From: Clostridium tyrobutyricum DSM 2637 = ATCC 25755 = JCM 11008
Lineage (GTDB): Bacteria > Bacillota > Clostridia > Clostridiales > Clostridiaceae
DNA: 54,455 bases
Assembly (NCBI RefSeq): GCF_000359585.1
Contig: NZ_APMH01000028.1
Location: 1-54,455 of the forward strand
Direction of reading: 5' to 3'
The translations under genes and the position numbers were made by a program. The stretch's first letter is position 1. Each line of letters starts with the position of its first letter. The notes beneath the pieces were generated by a model. The model did not search any database. It was not told the DNA's origin and was given only the letters and a program-made list of their open reading frames with translations. This document shows positions 44,048-53,481 of this stretch, piece by piece.

Positions 44048-44097
44048 ATACACTATAGTAAGTCCACTTTTTATGGTAATTACTATAGTGTATTTTT
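44048..44097 (+). terminator. Terminator of the ACT-UPF0210 operon
   Basis: A perfect 14-bp stem (44048-44061 with 44080-44093) with an 18-base loop, followed by TTTT. It also faces the end of convergent lrgB. Confidence 0.8.
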
Positions 44098-44108
44098 ACA
44101 ATATATAT

Positions 44109-44816
44109 CTAACCTCCAATAATTGGGCCAATAAATTTGACTATAATTGGAGCTATAATTACAGTTATAATTCCGGCAATTCCTATAGAAAGCCCACTCA
44201 TAGAACCTTCAACTTCTCCCATTTCAATAGCCTTAGCAGTACCAACAGCATGAGAAGATGTTCCCAATGCAATACCCTTTGCAACTCTATCATTAATTTT
44301 AAGAAGCTTAAATATAATAGGTCCTATTATTGATCCTACTATTCCAGTTAATACAATTGCAGCTACAGTTACTGCAGGTATTCCACCTACTTGTTTTGAT
44401 ATTTCTATACCAATTGGTGTAGTTATCGACTTTGCTACCATGGAATCCATAATAACCCTACTTAATCCAAATAACCTGGATAATATTAATGTACTTACAA
44501 TTCCACAAACTGAACCTACGGAAATCCCTACAAATATAGGAAGCGCATTTTCTTTTAAAAGTCTTAACTTTTTATATATTGGTACTGCTAAAATTACAGT
44601 AGCAGGAGTTAAGAAAAATGTTATATATTGTCCACCCTGATTATAAGTGTTAAAGCTAATATGAAACCTTAATAGGAAAATAATTATAAGCGTTTGACTT
44701 ATAAGCAGCGGATTTAATATTGGAATTTTAGTTTTATTATATAGAATGGTTCCTATCTCAAAAGTAAACAATGAAATCATAATACTAAACAGTGGAGTTG
44801 TTATTAATTGTCTCAT
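44109..44816 (-). CDS. lrgB: LrgB-family membrane protein
   Basis: A 235-residue, multi-pass membrane protein of the LrgB/CidB/YohK family, which with LrgA modulates murein hydrolase activity, cell lysis or export of small metabolites such as pyruvate. Typical segments are SVAKSITTPIGIEIS (here MVAKSITTPIGIE), GGIPAVTVAAIVLTGI and GTSSHAVGTAKAIEMGE. The ATG lies within lrgA, whose end it overlaps by 32 bp, so the genes are co-translated. Confidence 0.92.
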   Translation of the reverse strand: MRQLITTPLFSIMISLFTFEIGTILYNKTKIPILNPLLISQTLIIIFLLRFHISFNTYNQGGQYITFFLTPATVILAVPIYKKLRLLKENALPIFVGISVGSVCGIVSTLILSRLFGLSRVIMDSMVAKSITTPIGIEISKQVGGIPAVTVAAIVLTGIVGSIIGPIIFKLLKINDRVAKGIALGTSSHAVGTAKAIEMGEVEGSMSGLSIGIAGIITVIIAPIIVKFIGPIIGG

Positions 44817-45204
44817 TTTCTTCTCTTGGTCCTTTCTGAATAGATTTCGAAGTTTTAATGTCTTGTCTCTTTTTAATAATTCTTACAGTTAATGCAGTAA
44901 CCACTATTACAATTATGCTTGATATTACCAGGACTGCCAAAATAGGAAACACAACTTTACTGATTGTTTTAAAACATGTCATTAATTGTACTGCTGCAGG
45001 CACAAAAAAGAATGCCAAATTTTTAAGCAAGAAACTGCTAACATGTTCTATATCTTCTACTTTAATTACTCCTAAACATAATATAGCAAGCAAAATGAAT
45101 ATCCCTATTACATTTCCCGGGATAGATAATTTTAACACTTTGTTAATAACATTACCTATAAAACTAATTATAAGTATTATGCAAAGTTCCCTTAATAGTT
45201 TCAA
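44785..45204 (-). CDS. lrgA: LrgA/CidA-family holin-like protein
   Basis: A 139-residue membrane protein with four predicted helices. It starts KLLRELCIILIISFIG and has the family features SIPGNVIGIFILL and LAFFFVPAAVQLM. A basic cytoplasmic tail (about 100-139) follows. The TTG at 45204 was chosen because GAGGTG lies eight bases upstream; the frame opens earlier at 45276 without a good site. It is upstream of and overlaps lrgB. Regulation by a LytSR-type system is typical but no such genes are here. Confidence 0.88.
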   Translation of the reverse strand: MKLLRELCIILIISFIGNVINKVLKLSIPGNVIGIFILLAILCLGVIKVEDIEHVSSFLLKNLAFFFVPAAVQLMTCFKTISKVVFPILAVLVISSIIVIVVTALTVRIIKKRQDIKTSKSIQKGPREENETINNNSTV

Positions 45205-45280
45205 GTAGTTCACACCTCTTTTCATTACTATAATTAACACTACTATAATAACACTATAATAACATGGTATGACCACCTTA

Positions 45281-45305
45281 TTATATTAACATTTTGTTAA
45301 TATAA
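45281..45305. repeat. Inverted repeat between folBK and lrgAB
   Basis: A perfect 10-bp stem (45281-45290 with 45296-45305) with a 5-base loop. It may end the folate operon on the minus strand or be an operator in the lrgAB promoter region, about 77 bases upstream of the lrgA start. Confidence 0.5.
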
Positions 45306-45389
45306 TCTTTATTTTCATGCTGTCTACAGAATGATTTTTAGAGAATTGCATCAATACGCCACTTATATCCTTTTCACAAATCAACATTA

Positions 45390-46220
45390 TTATATCAATT
45401 TCTGTTTTTTTGATAATTCATTTTCAATTTCAAAAATTCTCTTTTTTAAAATTGGATGTAAAACATATGGTGCTATTTCAGAAAGTGGTTTTAAAACAAA
45501 CATTCTTTCATGCATTCTTGGATGAGGTATTGTTATTTCTCTTGAATCTGAAATTATATTGTCATAAAGTAATATATCCAAATCTATAGTTCTAGGTCCC
45601 CATTTGATAATCCGCTTTCTTTTCAATATTTTTTCAATATTCATAAAAAATTTTATCAATTGTTCAGGGGTTAGTATTGTTCTAACATGTATTGCACAAT
45701 TTAAAAAATTATGCTGATCCAAATATCCTACAGGCTTAGTTTCATAATTGCTGGAAATGTCTATAACCTTACAATATTTAGAATTATCTATCATAGTAAT
45801 AGATTTGCTTATATTCTCCTGCTTATTTCCCATATTTGATCCTAAACTAACATATACATTATGCCAGAGTTTATTTATTTCTACAGCTACATAGGAAACG
45901 GGTCTTCCAATTGGAGCCCATGGTTTTTTTATAGTAAGTCTTATTCCCTTTATAAAATCATATTTTAAAATAACAAATTCTGCCAGTTTATCTCCTGCAG
46001 TTTCAATTAAATTATATTTGCATTTTTTAAACTCATTTTCAATATCAATGCATAATTTGGCATAATTAACTGTTTTAGATAAATCATCATTTTGAGACGC
46101 TTCTTTTATGTCAATAAATATTTTAGCGGACAAAAGAAATTTTTGCCCAAGTTCCTTTTCCTGTTGATTTACGCCGTGAAAAGCATATATTTCAAGATTA
46201 TTTATTAATATACTATCCAT
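45390..46220 (-). CDS. Dihydroneopterin aldolase / HPPK fusion (FolB-FolK)
   Basis: A 276-residue bifunctional folate enzyme. Residues 1-117 are FolB, which turns 7,8-dihydroneopterin into 6-hydroxymethyl-dihydropterin: EIYAFHGVNQQEKELGQ and LIETAGDKLAEFVI carry the active-site Glu and Lys region. Residues 118-276 are FolK, which pyrophosphorylates that product: YVSLGSNMGN, KWGPRTIDLDILLY and IPHPRMHERMFVLKPL. The order of domains matches the order of reactions. The ATG follows AGGGGGAG, 2 bp after folP. Confidence 0.95.
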   Translation of the reverse strand: MDSILINNLEIYAFHGVNQQEKELGQKFLLSAKIFIDIKEASQNDDLSKTVNYAKLCIDIENEFKKCKYNLIETAGDKLAEFVILKYDFIKGIRLTIKKPWAPIGRPVSYVAVEINKLWHNVYVSLGSNMGNKQENISKSITMIDNSKYCKVIDISSNYETKPVGYLDQHNFLNCAIHVRTILTPEQLIKFFMNIEKILKRKRIIKWGPRTIDLDILLYDNIISDSREITIPHPRMHERMFVLKPLSEIAPYVLHPILKKRIFEIENELSKKQKLI

Positions 46221-46222
46221 AT

Positions 46223-47044
46223 CTATCTCCCCCTCACAATCGCATCAGAAATAAGGCATGCTCTCTTATTCTCAAGCACATCATGAACTCTTATAAAATC
46301 ACAGCCTTTTAATATTCCTATTGCCGTAGTAGCTAATGTACCTTCAACTCTTTCACTTACGGGAAGGTTAAGTGCATTTCCAATCATTGATTTTCTTGAA
46401 GTTCCTAATAAAACTGGATATCCCAATTCAGTAAGACTTTCAAGTTTATTCATTACCTCAAGATTTTGTTTATAATTTTTAGCAAAACCTATACCCGGAT
46501 CTATAATTATATTTTCTTTTTTGACTCCATTATTTATTGCAATATCTATGGACTCTCTCAGATCATATAAAACATCTTGGATTAAATTTTTATATTCATT
46601 ATTATTTCTATTGTGCATAATACAGCACGGAGTTTCATATTTAGCTGCAATCTTTACCATATTACTATCTCTCTTAAATCCCCACACATCATTTATCATG
46701 TCTGCACCTGCCTTGATAGAACACTCAGCAACTTTACTTTTATATGTATCTATTGAAATCGGTATATCAAATTCCCTTTTTAATATCTCTATTATAGGCA
46801 TAACCCTGTCTATTTCCTCATTCTTATCAATAGGAGTACAATTTGGTCTTGTAGACTCTCCTCCTACATCAATAATGTCAACTCCATTTTTTATCATCTC
46901 GCCTGCATGATATACAGCTTTATCCAAACTATTAAACTTGCCTCCGTCTGAAAATGAATCTGGAGTTACATTTAAAATACCCATAACATATGTTCTGCTC
47001 CCGATATCAAAAATTTTATTTCCAATTTTCATTTTTCTTTTCAA
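46223..47044 (-). CDS. folP: Dihydropteroate synthase
   Basis: A 273-residue TIM-barrel enzyme joining p-aminobenzoate to hydroxymethyl-dihydropterin pyrophosphate; the sulfonamide target. Signatures are MGILNVTPDSFSDGG, DVGGESTRPN, and DPGIGFAK, with GTSRKSMIG later. The TTG start at 47044 has GGGGTGG at proper distance; an in-frame ATG four codons later is less well placed. It is 11 bp after the HD-domain gene and 2 bp before folBK. Confidence 0.95.
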   Translation of the reverse strand: MKRKMKIGNKIFDIGSRTYVMGILNVTPDSFSDGGKFNSLDKAVYHAGEMIKNGVDIIDVGGESTRPNCTPIDKNEEIDRVMPIIEILKREFDIPISIDTYKSKVAECSIKAGADMINDVWGFKRDSNMVKIAAKYETPCCIMHNRNNNEYKNLIQDVLYDLRESIDIAINNGVKKENIIIDPGIGFAKNYKQNLEVMNKLESLTELGYPVLLGTSRKSMIGNALNLPVSERVEGTLATTAIGILKGCDFIRVHDVLENKRACLISDAIVRGR

Positions 47045-47055
47045 TTAATCCACCC

Positions 47056-47535
47056 CTAATACATCAATTTATAATTTTTCTTTTCTTGAGACCAGTTACA
47101 TTCCTCTAAAGCATTACAACAAAAACATCTTCTAGAAAGCTTATCAGCTCTGTACATAATTTGTGATAAAATATCTTTTTCTATATGTCCATTCCTATGA
47201 TTTTTAATAGCTCTAATTATATTAAAAATCTCACAATTTTCAAATCCACATTCTTTAAGTATTTCTTCTGCAATTTCAACACTTGCAATATCATGAGGGA
47301 TATTTTCTTTATACTGTTTATGTCTTCCAATATCGTGTAACAAGGCAACTGCATATATACTTTCTTTTTCAAGATTTAATTTATCTTCAAGACTTATTAT
47401 GTATGCAATTCGTGCAGTATCAAGCATATGAGATAAATCATGATGACAAAATTTTCTACTCTCTTCACATTTCCTATTTTTTTTTAGACTTTCTTTGAAC
47501 ATTTTATTATTCAATATAAAATTTATCTTTTTCAT
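47056..47535 (-). CDS. HD-domain phosphohydrolase in the folate operon
   Basis: A 159-residue HD-superfamily protein. Metal ligands are recognisable: H32 and H36 in HHDLSHMLDTARIA, the HD pair in ALLHDIGRHKQ (67-68), and H81/D82 in PHDIAS. A Cys-rich C-terminus (RRCFCCNALEECNW) may bind metal. The gene lies 14 bp after folE and 11 bp before folP. No gene here encodes the expected step that removes phosphates from dihydroneopterin triphosphate, so this protein is a candidate for it. This is inference; HD proteins also hydrolyse many other nucleotides. The ATG follows GAGAGGA. Confidence 0.82.
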   Translation of the reverse strand: MKKINFILNNKMFKESLKKNRKCEESRKFCHHDLSHMLDTARIAYIISLEDKLNLEKESIYAVALLHDIGRHKQYKENIPHDIASVEIAEEILKECGFENCEIFNIIRAIKNHRNGHIEKDILSQIMYRADKLSRRCFCCNALEECNWSQEKKNYKLMY

Positions 47536-47549
47536 ATTATCCTCTCACA

Positions 47550-48113
47550 CTATTTACCCATATTAATCATAGAATATACTTGATCTATCAATTTTGGATC
47601 ACCATTAAAAGTTCCAAGTGTAACTGCAGTGACGGTCTTACTGCCAGGTTTTTTAATTCCTCTCATTGTCATACACATATGCTCAGCTTCTACTATTACC
47701 ATAACACCCTTTGCATTCAAATATTTAAATATGGCATCAGCTATTTGTCTTGTCATTCTCTCCTGCAGCTGTGGACGTTTTGCAAAGACTTCTACAGTCC
47801 TTGCAAGTTTACTTAATCCTACTACTTTTCCAGATGAAATATACGCAATATGGGCCTTACCATAAAACGGAAGAAAGTGATGTTCACACATAGAATAAAA
47901 GATTATGTCTTTCTCCAAAACAATATCATCACTTTCCAAAGTAAACATCTTGCTTAAATGCTTTTCCGGATCTTGATTTAATCCTTTAAAAACTTCTTTA
48001 TACATTCTTGCAATTCTATCCGGAGTCTGTAGAAGTCCCTCCCTGTCTGGATTCTCCCCTATAGCTTCAATTATCATTCTGACTGCCTTTTTAATTTTAG
48101 TTTCATCTATCAA
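47550..48113 (-). CDS. folE: GTP cyclohydrolase I
   Basis: A 187-residue enzyme that converts GTP to 7,8-dihydroneopterin triphosphate, the first step of folate synthesis. Motifs are [19 protein letters not shown] with the zinc-binding Cys and His residues and [11 protein letters not shown]; a second zinc Cys is in [10 protein letters not shown]. The start chosen is the TTG at 48113, eight bases after TTAGGAG; a GTG three codons earlier is too close to that site. It opens the folate operon and lies 35 bp after trmB. Confidence 0.96.
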   Translation of the reverse strand: MIDETKIKKAVRMIIEAIGENPDREGLLQTPDRIARMYKEVFKGLNQDPEKHLSKMFTLESDDIVLEKDIIFYSMCEHHFLPFYGKAHIAYISSGKVVGLSKLARTVEVFAKRPQLQERMTRQIADAIFKYLNAKGVMVIVEAEHMCMTMRGIKKPGSKTVTAVTLGTFNGDPKLIDQVYSMINMGK

Positions 48114-48148
48114 CGAAAACACTCCTAATTTTATTATTATGATATATA

Positions 48149-48784
48149 CTAAAGCATCTTAACTATTAAAAACATGATTTTCATACCTAATCCAATAAAT
48201 TTTTGTTCATATTCAGTAGTTATATTACCTTTAAAATTACTCTTATGCAAATCATAAGTTAAATATTGTATATTAAATCCACTTTCTTTAAAATAATTTT
48301 GTGATTCATTAAACAACTCTAAATTATCAGTTTTAAACCATATTTCACCTTCCGGTTTTAAAAATATTTTGTATTTTTCTAAAAGCCTTGTGTGAGTAAG
48401 CCTTCTTTTTTTATGTCTTTCTTTAGGCCATGGATTGCAAAAATTTACGTATATTCTACTTATTTCATCTCTATCAAATACTTCTTCAATATTGTTTATA
48501 TTCATAGGTACTATTCTTACATTCTCCATTTCCATATCTATAGCTCTTCTAAGTGCATATATTAATACCTCATCTTTTAAATCAATTCCTATATAATTAA
48601 TATCTTTATTATTACTTGCATTATCACATAGAAATCTTCCTCTTCCACACCCTAGTTCTAAATATATATCTTGAGAATTTTTAAACTCTTCTCTCCATTT
48701 TCCCTTATATTCTTGAGGTTTTACTACTGTTAAACGACTAGATCCCATCTCCGGCCTAGCCCACCACTTTTTCCTTAATCTCAT
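48149..48784 (-). CDS. trmB: tRNA (guanine-N7)-methyltransferase TrmB
   Basis: A 211-residue SAM-dependent enzyme that makes m7G46 in tRNA variable loops. Signatures are [11 protein letters not shown] (SAM site), [19 protein letters not shown] (active-site region) and EIWFKTDN. The start at MRLRKKWW is usual for Firmicute TrmB. It may be the first gene of the transcript that continues into folE, since the gap is short and no terminator is seen. Confidence 0.96.
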   Translation of the reverse strand: MRLRKKWWARPEMGSSRLTVVKPQEYKGKWREEFKNSQDIYLELGCGRGRFLCDNASNNKDINYIGIDLKDEVLIYALRRAIDMEMENVRIVPMNINNIEEVFDRDEISRIYVNFCNPWPKERHKKRRLTHTRLLEKYKIFLKPEGEIWFKTDNLELFNESQNYFKESGFNIQYLTYDLHKSNFKGNITTEYEQKFIGLGMKIMFLIVKML

Positions 48785-48840
48785 AATTCATTACATGGTG
48801 TCAAAATAATATAAAAACCTATAACTATCTAAATTTACAC

Positions 48841-48885
48841 ATAAAATATGACCATATTAAAAATTTGGTTTTCATATGGTCATAT
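48841..48885 (-). terminator. Terminator of the site-2 protease gene
   Basis: A perfect 12-bp stem (48846-48857 with 48874-48885) and 16-base loop, followed by TTTTAT on the minus strand. It lies just upstream of trmB. Confidence 0.7.
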
Positions 48886-48990
48886 ATATTGTCCTTTTAT
48901 ATTATATATTTCGACAAACCTTCTCCTTTCCTATTTTTGTTCATTCATACAATACCTCATATATTCCTCCATATGATTATAGAAATACAG

Positions 48991-49641
48991 TTACAATATA
49001 ATACTTTGAGCTATACTCTTAATCAAGTTATACAAATAATTTGACGGAACTCCTACTACATATCTCGCAATTGGAGTAGCAACAAACAAAAGCAGTATTA
49101 TAATTTGATATTTATAAATTTTATCAGATACCTTATAATAAATAGAAGGAAATATATCCCTCAATATATGAAAGCCATCCAAGCCTGGCAACGGTATAAG
49201 ATTGAATACAAACAACATACAATTTATACTTACAGCCTGCATAAGCACAATAATTATTATATTTGAAACCGATACATAATTCGAACTATTGTAAGATACA
49301 AATTTATATAATAAAACAGCTAAAAATCCAAGTACAAATGCCACAATCAAATTAGCTATAGGCCCTGCTATAGATACTTTAAGATCAGCTCTATTTCTAT
49401 TCCTATAGGCACTTGGATTTGTCTCAACTGGTTTCGCCCATCCAAATCCAACTAAAAGTATCATTATAAAACCAATTATGTCTATATGTGCAAATGGATT
49501 TAAGGTCAACCTTCCCTGAAACTTAGGAGTCTTATCCCCTAAACGATCTGCCACAAAAGCATGGGCATATTCATGAAATGTAAGTCCTATAAGTATGCCA
49601 GGTATAATAAGTACTTTATTTAATATATTTATACTATTCAA
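48991..49641 (-). CDS. Site-2 protease family (M50) membrane metalloprotease
   Basis: A 216-residue intramembrane zinc protease with about six hydrophobic segments. The zinc-binding motif FHEYAHA (about 22-28) lies in an early helix, GRLTLNPFAHID follows, and NLIPLPGLDGFHIL carries the third zinc ligand Asp. It is the short Rv- or YwhC-like form without a PDZ domain, as found in many Firmicutes. The substrate is unknown. The TTG start follows AAGGAGGG with ideal spacing. Confidence 0.9.
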   Translation of the reverse strand: MNSINILNKVLIIPGILIGLTFHEYAHAFVADRLGDKTPKFQGRLTLNPFAHIDIIGFIMILLVGFGWAKPVETNPSAYRNRNRADLKVSIAGPIANLIVAFVLGFLAVLLYKFVSYNSSNYVSVSNIIIIVLMQAVSINCMLFVFNLIPLPGLDGFHILRDIFPSIYYKVSDKIYKYQIIILLLFVATPIARYVVGVPSNYLYNLIKSIAQSIIL

Positions 49642-49686
49642 ACAATCCCTCCTTTCAATATAATATAAATCAATTAACTTTATGTA

Positions 49687-50712
49687 TTATTGTATTAAAA
49701 CTTTTTCTAATTTTTCATTGTCTATAGATACAATTCCACCTTCATACATCTGAACAAATTTTCCATAGTACTTATATTGTTTTCCATTTATAACATTCCT
49801 TACTATACCCTGTAGATTGTCATTTACATATATATCACCATTATTGGACACATATACATCTTTTTTATCAACTTCTTCCCTCAAATCTACAACACTATAT
49901 TTGTTTGTTTGTCCATCCACATTTCCATAATATAGCTTTGTAATTTTCCCATTTTTCAAATCTCCCAAATATATCCTATCTTCTTCATCTACACCTACCC
50001 ACGTTGGATTTTCAACTCCTGGTATATTAAGTGATTTATCCTGTCCACTTACATAAATACGGTTGTACAAACTATCTTCGTATATTAGTGCATCTTTTAA
50101 TGATAATATACCTATATCTCCAATCATATAAGACTGAGTCTGAACTTTCTGTACTTCACTCATTATGTTAACTCTATATATATTGGTACCCTTACCCGTA
50201 CTTACCATTTTTATGTATATAACATTTGTAAGTGGAGATTCTTGTATATCCGAAATTTGAGTTTTACTGTTAAAGCCATCAATTTTTTTAATGTTTTCCT
50301 TTATATCTTTATCTACATCATAATATTCCATATTAAAACTATAGTCACTATCTGAACTTTGCTTCTCTGCTATGAGTATTCTATTTCTATCTTTAAGCCA
50401 TTTGTAAAATGACAAATCTACTCCTGATTTGAATTCTATCCGTTTTTCATAACCAGTTTCTGTGTCTATAACCGTAAGTACATTTTGAGCATAATAAGAT
50501 GCATACTTACCATCAAAAGATACTTTAATATTATTGGCATCTTGTGGTATTTTTATAACGACATTTGATTTTTTAGGTTCGCTTTTTAAAACTTTTTTTG
50601 TTTCTAGTTTAGTATTTGAAGACAAGAAATAATTATTTATATAAAATAATCCAGCAAATTGTACAACTAAGGATATGAGAGCCCATATTACAATTCTTCT
50701 AAAAATTTTCAT
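49687..50712 (-). CDS. Membrane-anchored beta-propeller-like protein
   Basis: A 341-residue protein with one N-terminal helix (about 8-28) and an extracytoplasmic region made of repeating beta-strand patterns (for example DGKYASYYAQNVLTVIDTET, RNRILIAEKQ, NVIYIKMVSTG, DRIYLGDLKNGKI, NGDIYVNDNLQGIV). This is what a TolB- or WD40-like propeller looks like, though no family is certain. No catalytic motif is seen. The ATG follows AAGGGAAG. It is 30 bp after the NAGPA-domain gene and 45 bp before the M50 protease gene, so the three may form an operon for envelope or exopolysaccharide work. Confidence 0.7.
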   Translation of the reverse strand: MKIFRRIVIWALISLVVQFAGLFYINNYFLSSNTKLETKKVLKSEPKKSNVVIKIPQDANNIKVSFDGKYASYYAQNVLTVIDTETGYEKRIEFKSGVDLSFYKWLKDRNRILIAEKQSSDSDYSFNMEYYDVDKDIKENIKKIDGFNSKTQISDIQESPLTNVIYIKMVSTGKGTNIYRVNIMSEVQKVQTQSYMIGDIGILSLKDALIYEDSLYNRIYVSGQDKSLNIPGVENPTWVGVDEEDRIYLGDLKNGKITKLYYGNVDGQTNKYSVVDLREEVDKKDVYVSNNGDIYVNDNLQGIVRNVINGKQYKYYGKFVQMYEGGIVSIDNEKLEKVLIQ

Positions 50713-50742
50713 ATCATACTTCCCTTCATAATTATTCTTCTA

Positions 50743-51750
50743 CTATTTCTCTACATATATTATAGAAGCTACAGACCTTTCTCCCAACGGATCGCAGGGA
50801 TTATTTATTATTTCTCCTTCATAATACATAGTAGATGAAGAACCACCGTCCAGATTTGTAGCATTTACAGCCCCATATTTAAGCATTATATTCTGGACAT
50901 CTTTTAGAGAAGCTCCAACACTTTTAGTTTGTCTGCCATCTATAACAAGTAATAATATAGCCCCATCACTTCTTTGTCCTATAGCAGTTCTAGGTGCTAT
51001 TCCCCAATTACCATCACCTGATTTTATAGTCCCTTCTCCATTGACTACAAGAGCTGGTCCAAAAGATATGGCATCTCTTACTCCAAGTTTTTTAATTTCA
51101 TTTATACTGTATTTTCCTACTAATAATTCACCTTTATTTGTGATTCCCATAATTTCTTTTTTTGAGTTCATGTTTTTTATATCATTATATACTATTTTAC
51201 TATTACTCATAAGAAGTCCTACAGGTTTTCCTCCAGTGCCTGTCCATGCACTATTTTCAGAGGAACTATCAGTAAATCCTCCACCATTTATGGCAGCTAC
51301 AGCATTGTTGTCTTTAGCTATTCTGCTGGTTAATTCTCCAGATACTCCCAGCCTGTTTGTATAACCAACTTTAACTCTAGTTGGATCATGCACTATAAGT
51401 ATATATCCTTTAAATTTCTTGCCATCACTTATATCTTCTCTTTCTATACTGCTATCATGTTTACTGCTAAATTTAGAAACATCAACACTTTGTTGTTTTA
51501 TATTGTCTATCTGACTTTCACCTAATATTTGCTTTATTTCTACATCAGATAAAAATATTTTTGCAATGTATTGATGGCTCAGCGTAGTCATGGCTGCGCC
51601 TACCATTGTCCTTGTAACATTTTTAAAAGGTCCTCGAAATATCAGAAATGGTGCCGTAATTCCAGTGAATACGAATTCAAAAATTAAAAATAGTAATACA
51701 ATTTTCCATATTGATTTTCTAGTTTTACCTGGTATTTCTCTCCTGCCCAT
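50743..51750 (-). CDS. Phosphodiester glycosidase family (NAGPA domain) membrane protein
   Basis: A 335-residue protein with an N-terminal membrane helix (about 14-34) and a NAGPA-type domain related to the human uncovering enzyme N-acetylglucosamine-1-phosphodiester alpha-N-acetylglucosaminidase. Signature segments are AAINGGGFTD, APRTAIGQRSDG and NATNLDGGSSSTMYYEG. Bacterial members sit at the cell surface and are linked to polysaccharide or wall-polymer processing, but most are uncharacterised. The ATG follows AAAGGAAAA. A strong terminator lies upstream, so a new transcript starts here. Confidence 0.88.
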   Translation of the reverse strand: MGRREIPGKTRKSIWKIVLLFLIFEFVFTGITAPFLIFRGPFKNVTRTMVGAAMTTLSHQYIAKIFLSDVEIKQILGESQIDNIKQQSVDVSKFSSKHDSSIEREDISDGKKFKGYILIVHDPTRVKVGYTNRLGVSGELTSRIAKDNNAVAAINGGGFTDSSSENSAWTGTGGKPVGLLMSNSKIVYNDIKNMNSKKEIMGITNKGELLVGKYSINEIKKLGVRDAISFGPALVVNGEGTIKSGDGNWGIAPRTAIGQRSDGAILLLVIDGRQTKSVGASLKDVQNIMLKYGAVNATNLDGGSSSTMYYEGEIINNPCDPLGERSVASIIYVEK

Positions 51751-51874
51751 TCTACAATTTTCCTTTCTAAAAGTATGTCACTCAATATTGTACAATAAAT
51801 ATGTCATTTTTTAAATAGAAATAATTACAAATTTACTAAAAATTTTGTTAACAAATACATATCAGTTAAAAAAT

Positions 51875-51933
51875 AATAAAATTATGGAATTATAATTTTA
51901 AATACTTTATAATTATAATTCCATAATTTTATT
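51875..51933. terminator. 23-bp stem terminator after the PhoH-like gene
   Basis: Arms 51875-51897 and 51911-51933 pair perfectly around a 13-base loop. It lies between the stop of the minus-strand PIN-PhoH gene and the NAGPA gene. The sequence is A+T-rich. Confidence 0.75.
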
Positions 51934-51959
51934 AAATAATACTATAAATTTTTAAATTT

Positions 51960-53336
51960 CTATAATTTCTTAGATGCCTCATATGCAAGTGGTGAACGTT
52001 CACATTCACTATGTTTTAAAGTAACTTGATAACATAATTTGCTGCCTTTCATCTTTTCCGATGCATAACTTAATCCATTGGATCTAGAATCCAAAAACGG
52101 CTGATCTATTTGTTCAGGATCTCCTACAAGTAAAAGTTTTGTTCCTATACCTACTCTAGTTACAATGGCTTTGACTTGCTTTGGAGTAAGATTTTGAGCT
52201 TCATCTATTATAATCCAGTTCCTGACTATAGATCTTCCTCGCAAATATCCAACAGCCTCAGTAGCTATTATTCTTCTGTCAAATAATTCTCTAATCTTAT
52301 CTGCAAGTTCTTTTTCGTTTTTATATCGTTCTTTTTCATCAGAATCCACCAATATTTCTAAATTATCCAGTACTGGTCTCATAAATGGGGATATTTTTTC
52401 TTGCTCAGTACCCGGTAAATAACCTATATCTTCATCCATAGTTATATTGGGCCTGCATATCAATATTCTCCTGTATTGACTCATATTTTCTTCCAATATA
52501 TTATGAAGTCCAACTGCCAGTGAGAATAAAGTCTTGGCAGTTCCTGCTGGACCTTTTATTATTACAAGTGGTGCCTTATCCGCTCCTGTAAACAATGACT
52601 CAAGCATAAATTTTTGTCCTACATTCCTGGCACTTATGCCTATAGCTGAACTATCCTTAAAATTAAGTTGTACAATCTTTTTTCCATCAAATATTCCTAA
52701 TGCACTTTGTTTTGGATTATCAAAACATCGAATTGTAACAAACTCATTATTATAAAGTTTAGGCGTAAAATACTCATTTTTTGATTCTATATAACAATTT
52801 ATTTTATCCATCTCTAAATATTTATTTTTATAAAATTCTGCCATATTATCCCGTGATGTATATACTTCTGTCCTTCCGGTATATTGACTTTCATCTTCAG
52901 GTACTATTTTCTCATAAAAATCATCTACCGGTATATCTACAGTATCTGCTTTAATTCTTTCAAAAGTATCTTTCGTTATTAAACAAACATCTTCTCCCTG
53001 TTCTTTAAGTCCCATACAAACTTGTATTATTCTATTATCAGGCTTAAACTTATCCCATGATTGAGGAATCTTAATATTATAGTGATTCATTTCAACTCTA
53101 AGGCTTCCGCCACCAGGCAATTGAACCCCCTTATCAAGCTTTCCATTTTTTCTTAAATCATCTATTAGTCTAGCCGCATTTCTGGCATTTGCACCTAGAT
53201 CATTTTTATTTTTTTTAAAATTATCTAATTCTTCTAAAACAACTTCTGGAATCACTACATCACACTCTCCAAAACTTAGTATGGAGACAGGTGAATAAAG
53301 AATAACATTAGTATCTAAAACATACGTCTTGCTCAA
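51960..53336 (-). CDS. PIN domain-PhoH-like ATPase
   Basis: A 458-residue protein of the PhoH2/YlaK type. The N-terminal 140 residues are a PIN RNase domain with acidic residues in YVLDTNVILYS, EVVLEELDNFK and LITKDTFER. The C-terminal half (about 225-440) is a PhoH ATPase with Walker A IKGPAGTAKTLFS and Walker B IIIDEAQNLTPKQ, then LLVGDPEQID. Such proteins unwind and cleave RNA. The TTG start lies after GGGGAGGAG. It is a single gene ended by a strong hairpin. Confidence 0.92.
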   Translation of the reverse strand: MSKTYVLDTNVILYSPVSILSFGECDVVIPEVVLEELDNFKKNKNDLGANARNAARLIDDLRKNGKLDKGVQLPGGGSLRVEMNHYNIKIPQSWDKFKPDNRIIQVCMGLKEQGEDVCLITKDTFERIKADTVDIPVDDFYEKIVPEDESQYTGRTEVYTSRDNMAEFYKNKYLEMDKINCYIESKNEYFTPKLYNNEFVTIRCFDNPKQSALGIFDGKKIVQLNFKDSSAIGISARNVGQKFMLESLFTGADKAPLVIIKGPAGTAKTLFSLAVGLHNILEENMSQYRRILICRPNITMDEDIGYLPGTEQEKISPFMRPVLDNLEILVDSDEKERYKNEKELADKIRELFDRRIIATEAVGYLRGRSIVRNWIIIDEAQNLTPKQVKAIVTRVGIGTKLLLVGDPEQIDQPFLDSRSNGLSYASEKMKGSKLCYQVTLKHSECERSPLAYEASKKL

Positions 53337-53481
53337 AGTCGCTCCTCCCCTCTCTAATACTATTATATTATGGCAACATTAAAAATAAACATACTAAAAT
53401 CATTATATTAATTATTATTAAATATAATTGTATTAAAATTAATTATTTGGGAACACTAATTAAGTAAAGGAGTGTTTTCTT

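Noticed and set aside
46521-46910. 129-codon plus-strand frame opposite folP
   Set aside because: Hydrophobic antisense frame; folP is unambiguous on the other strand.
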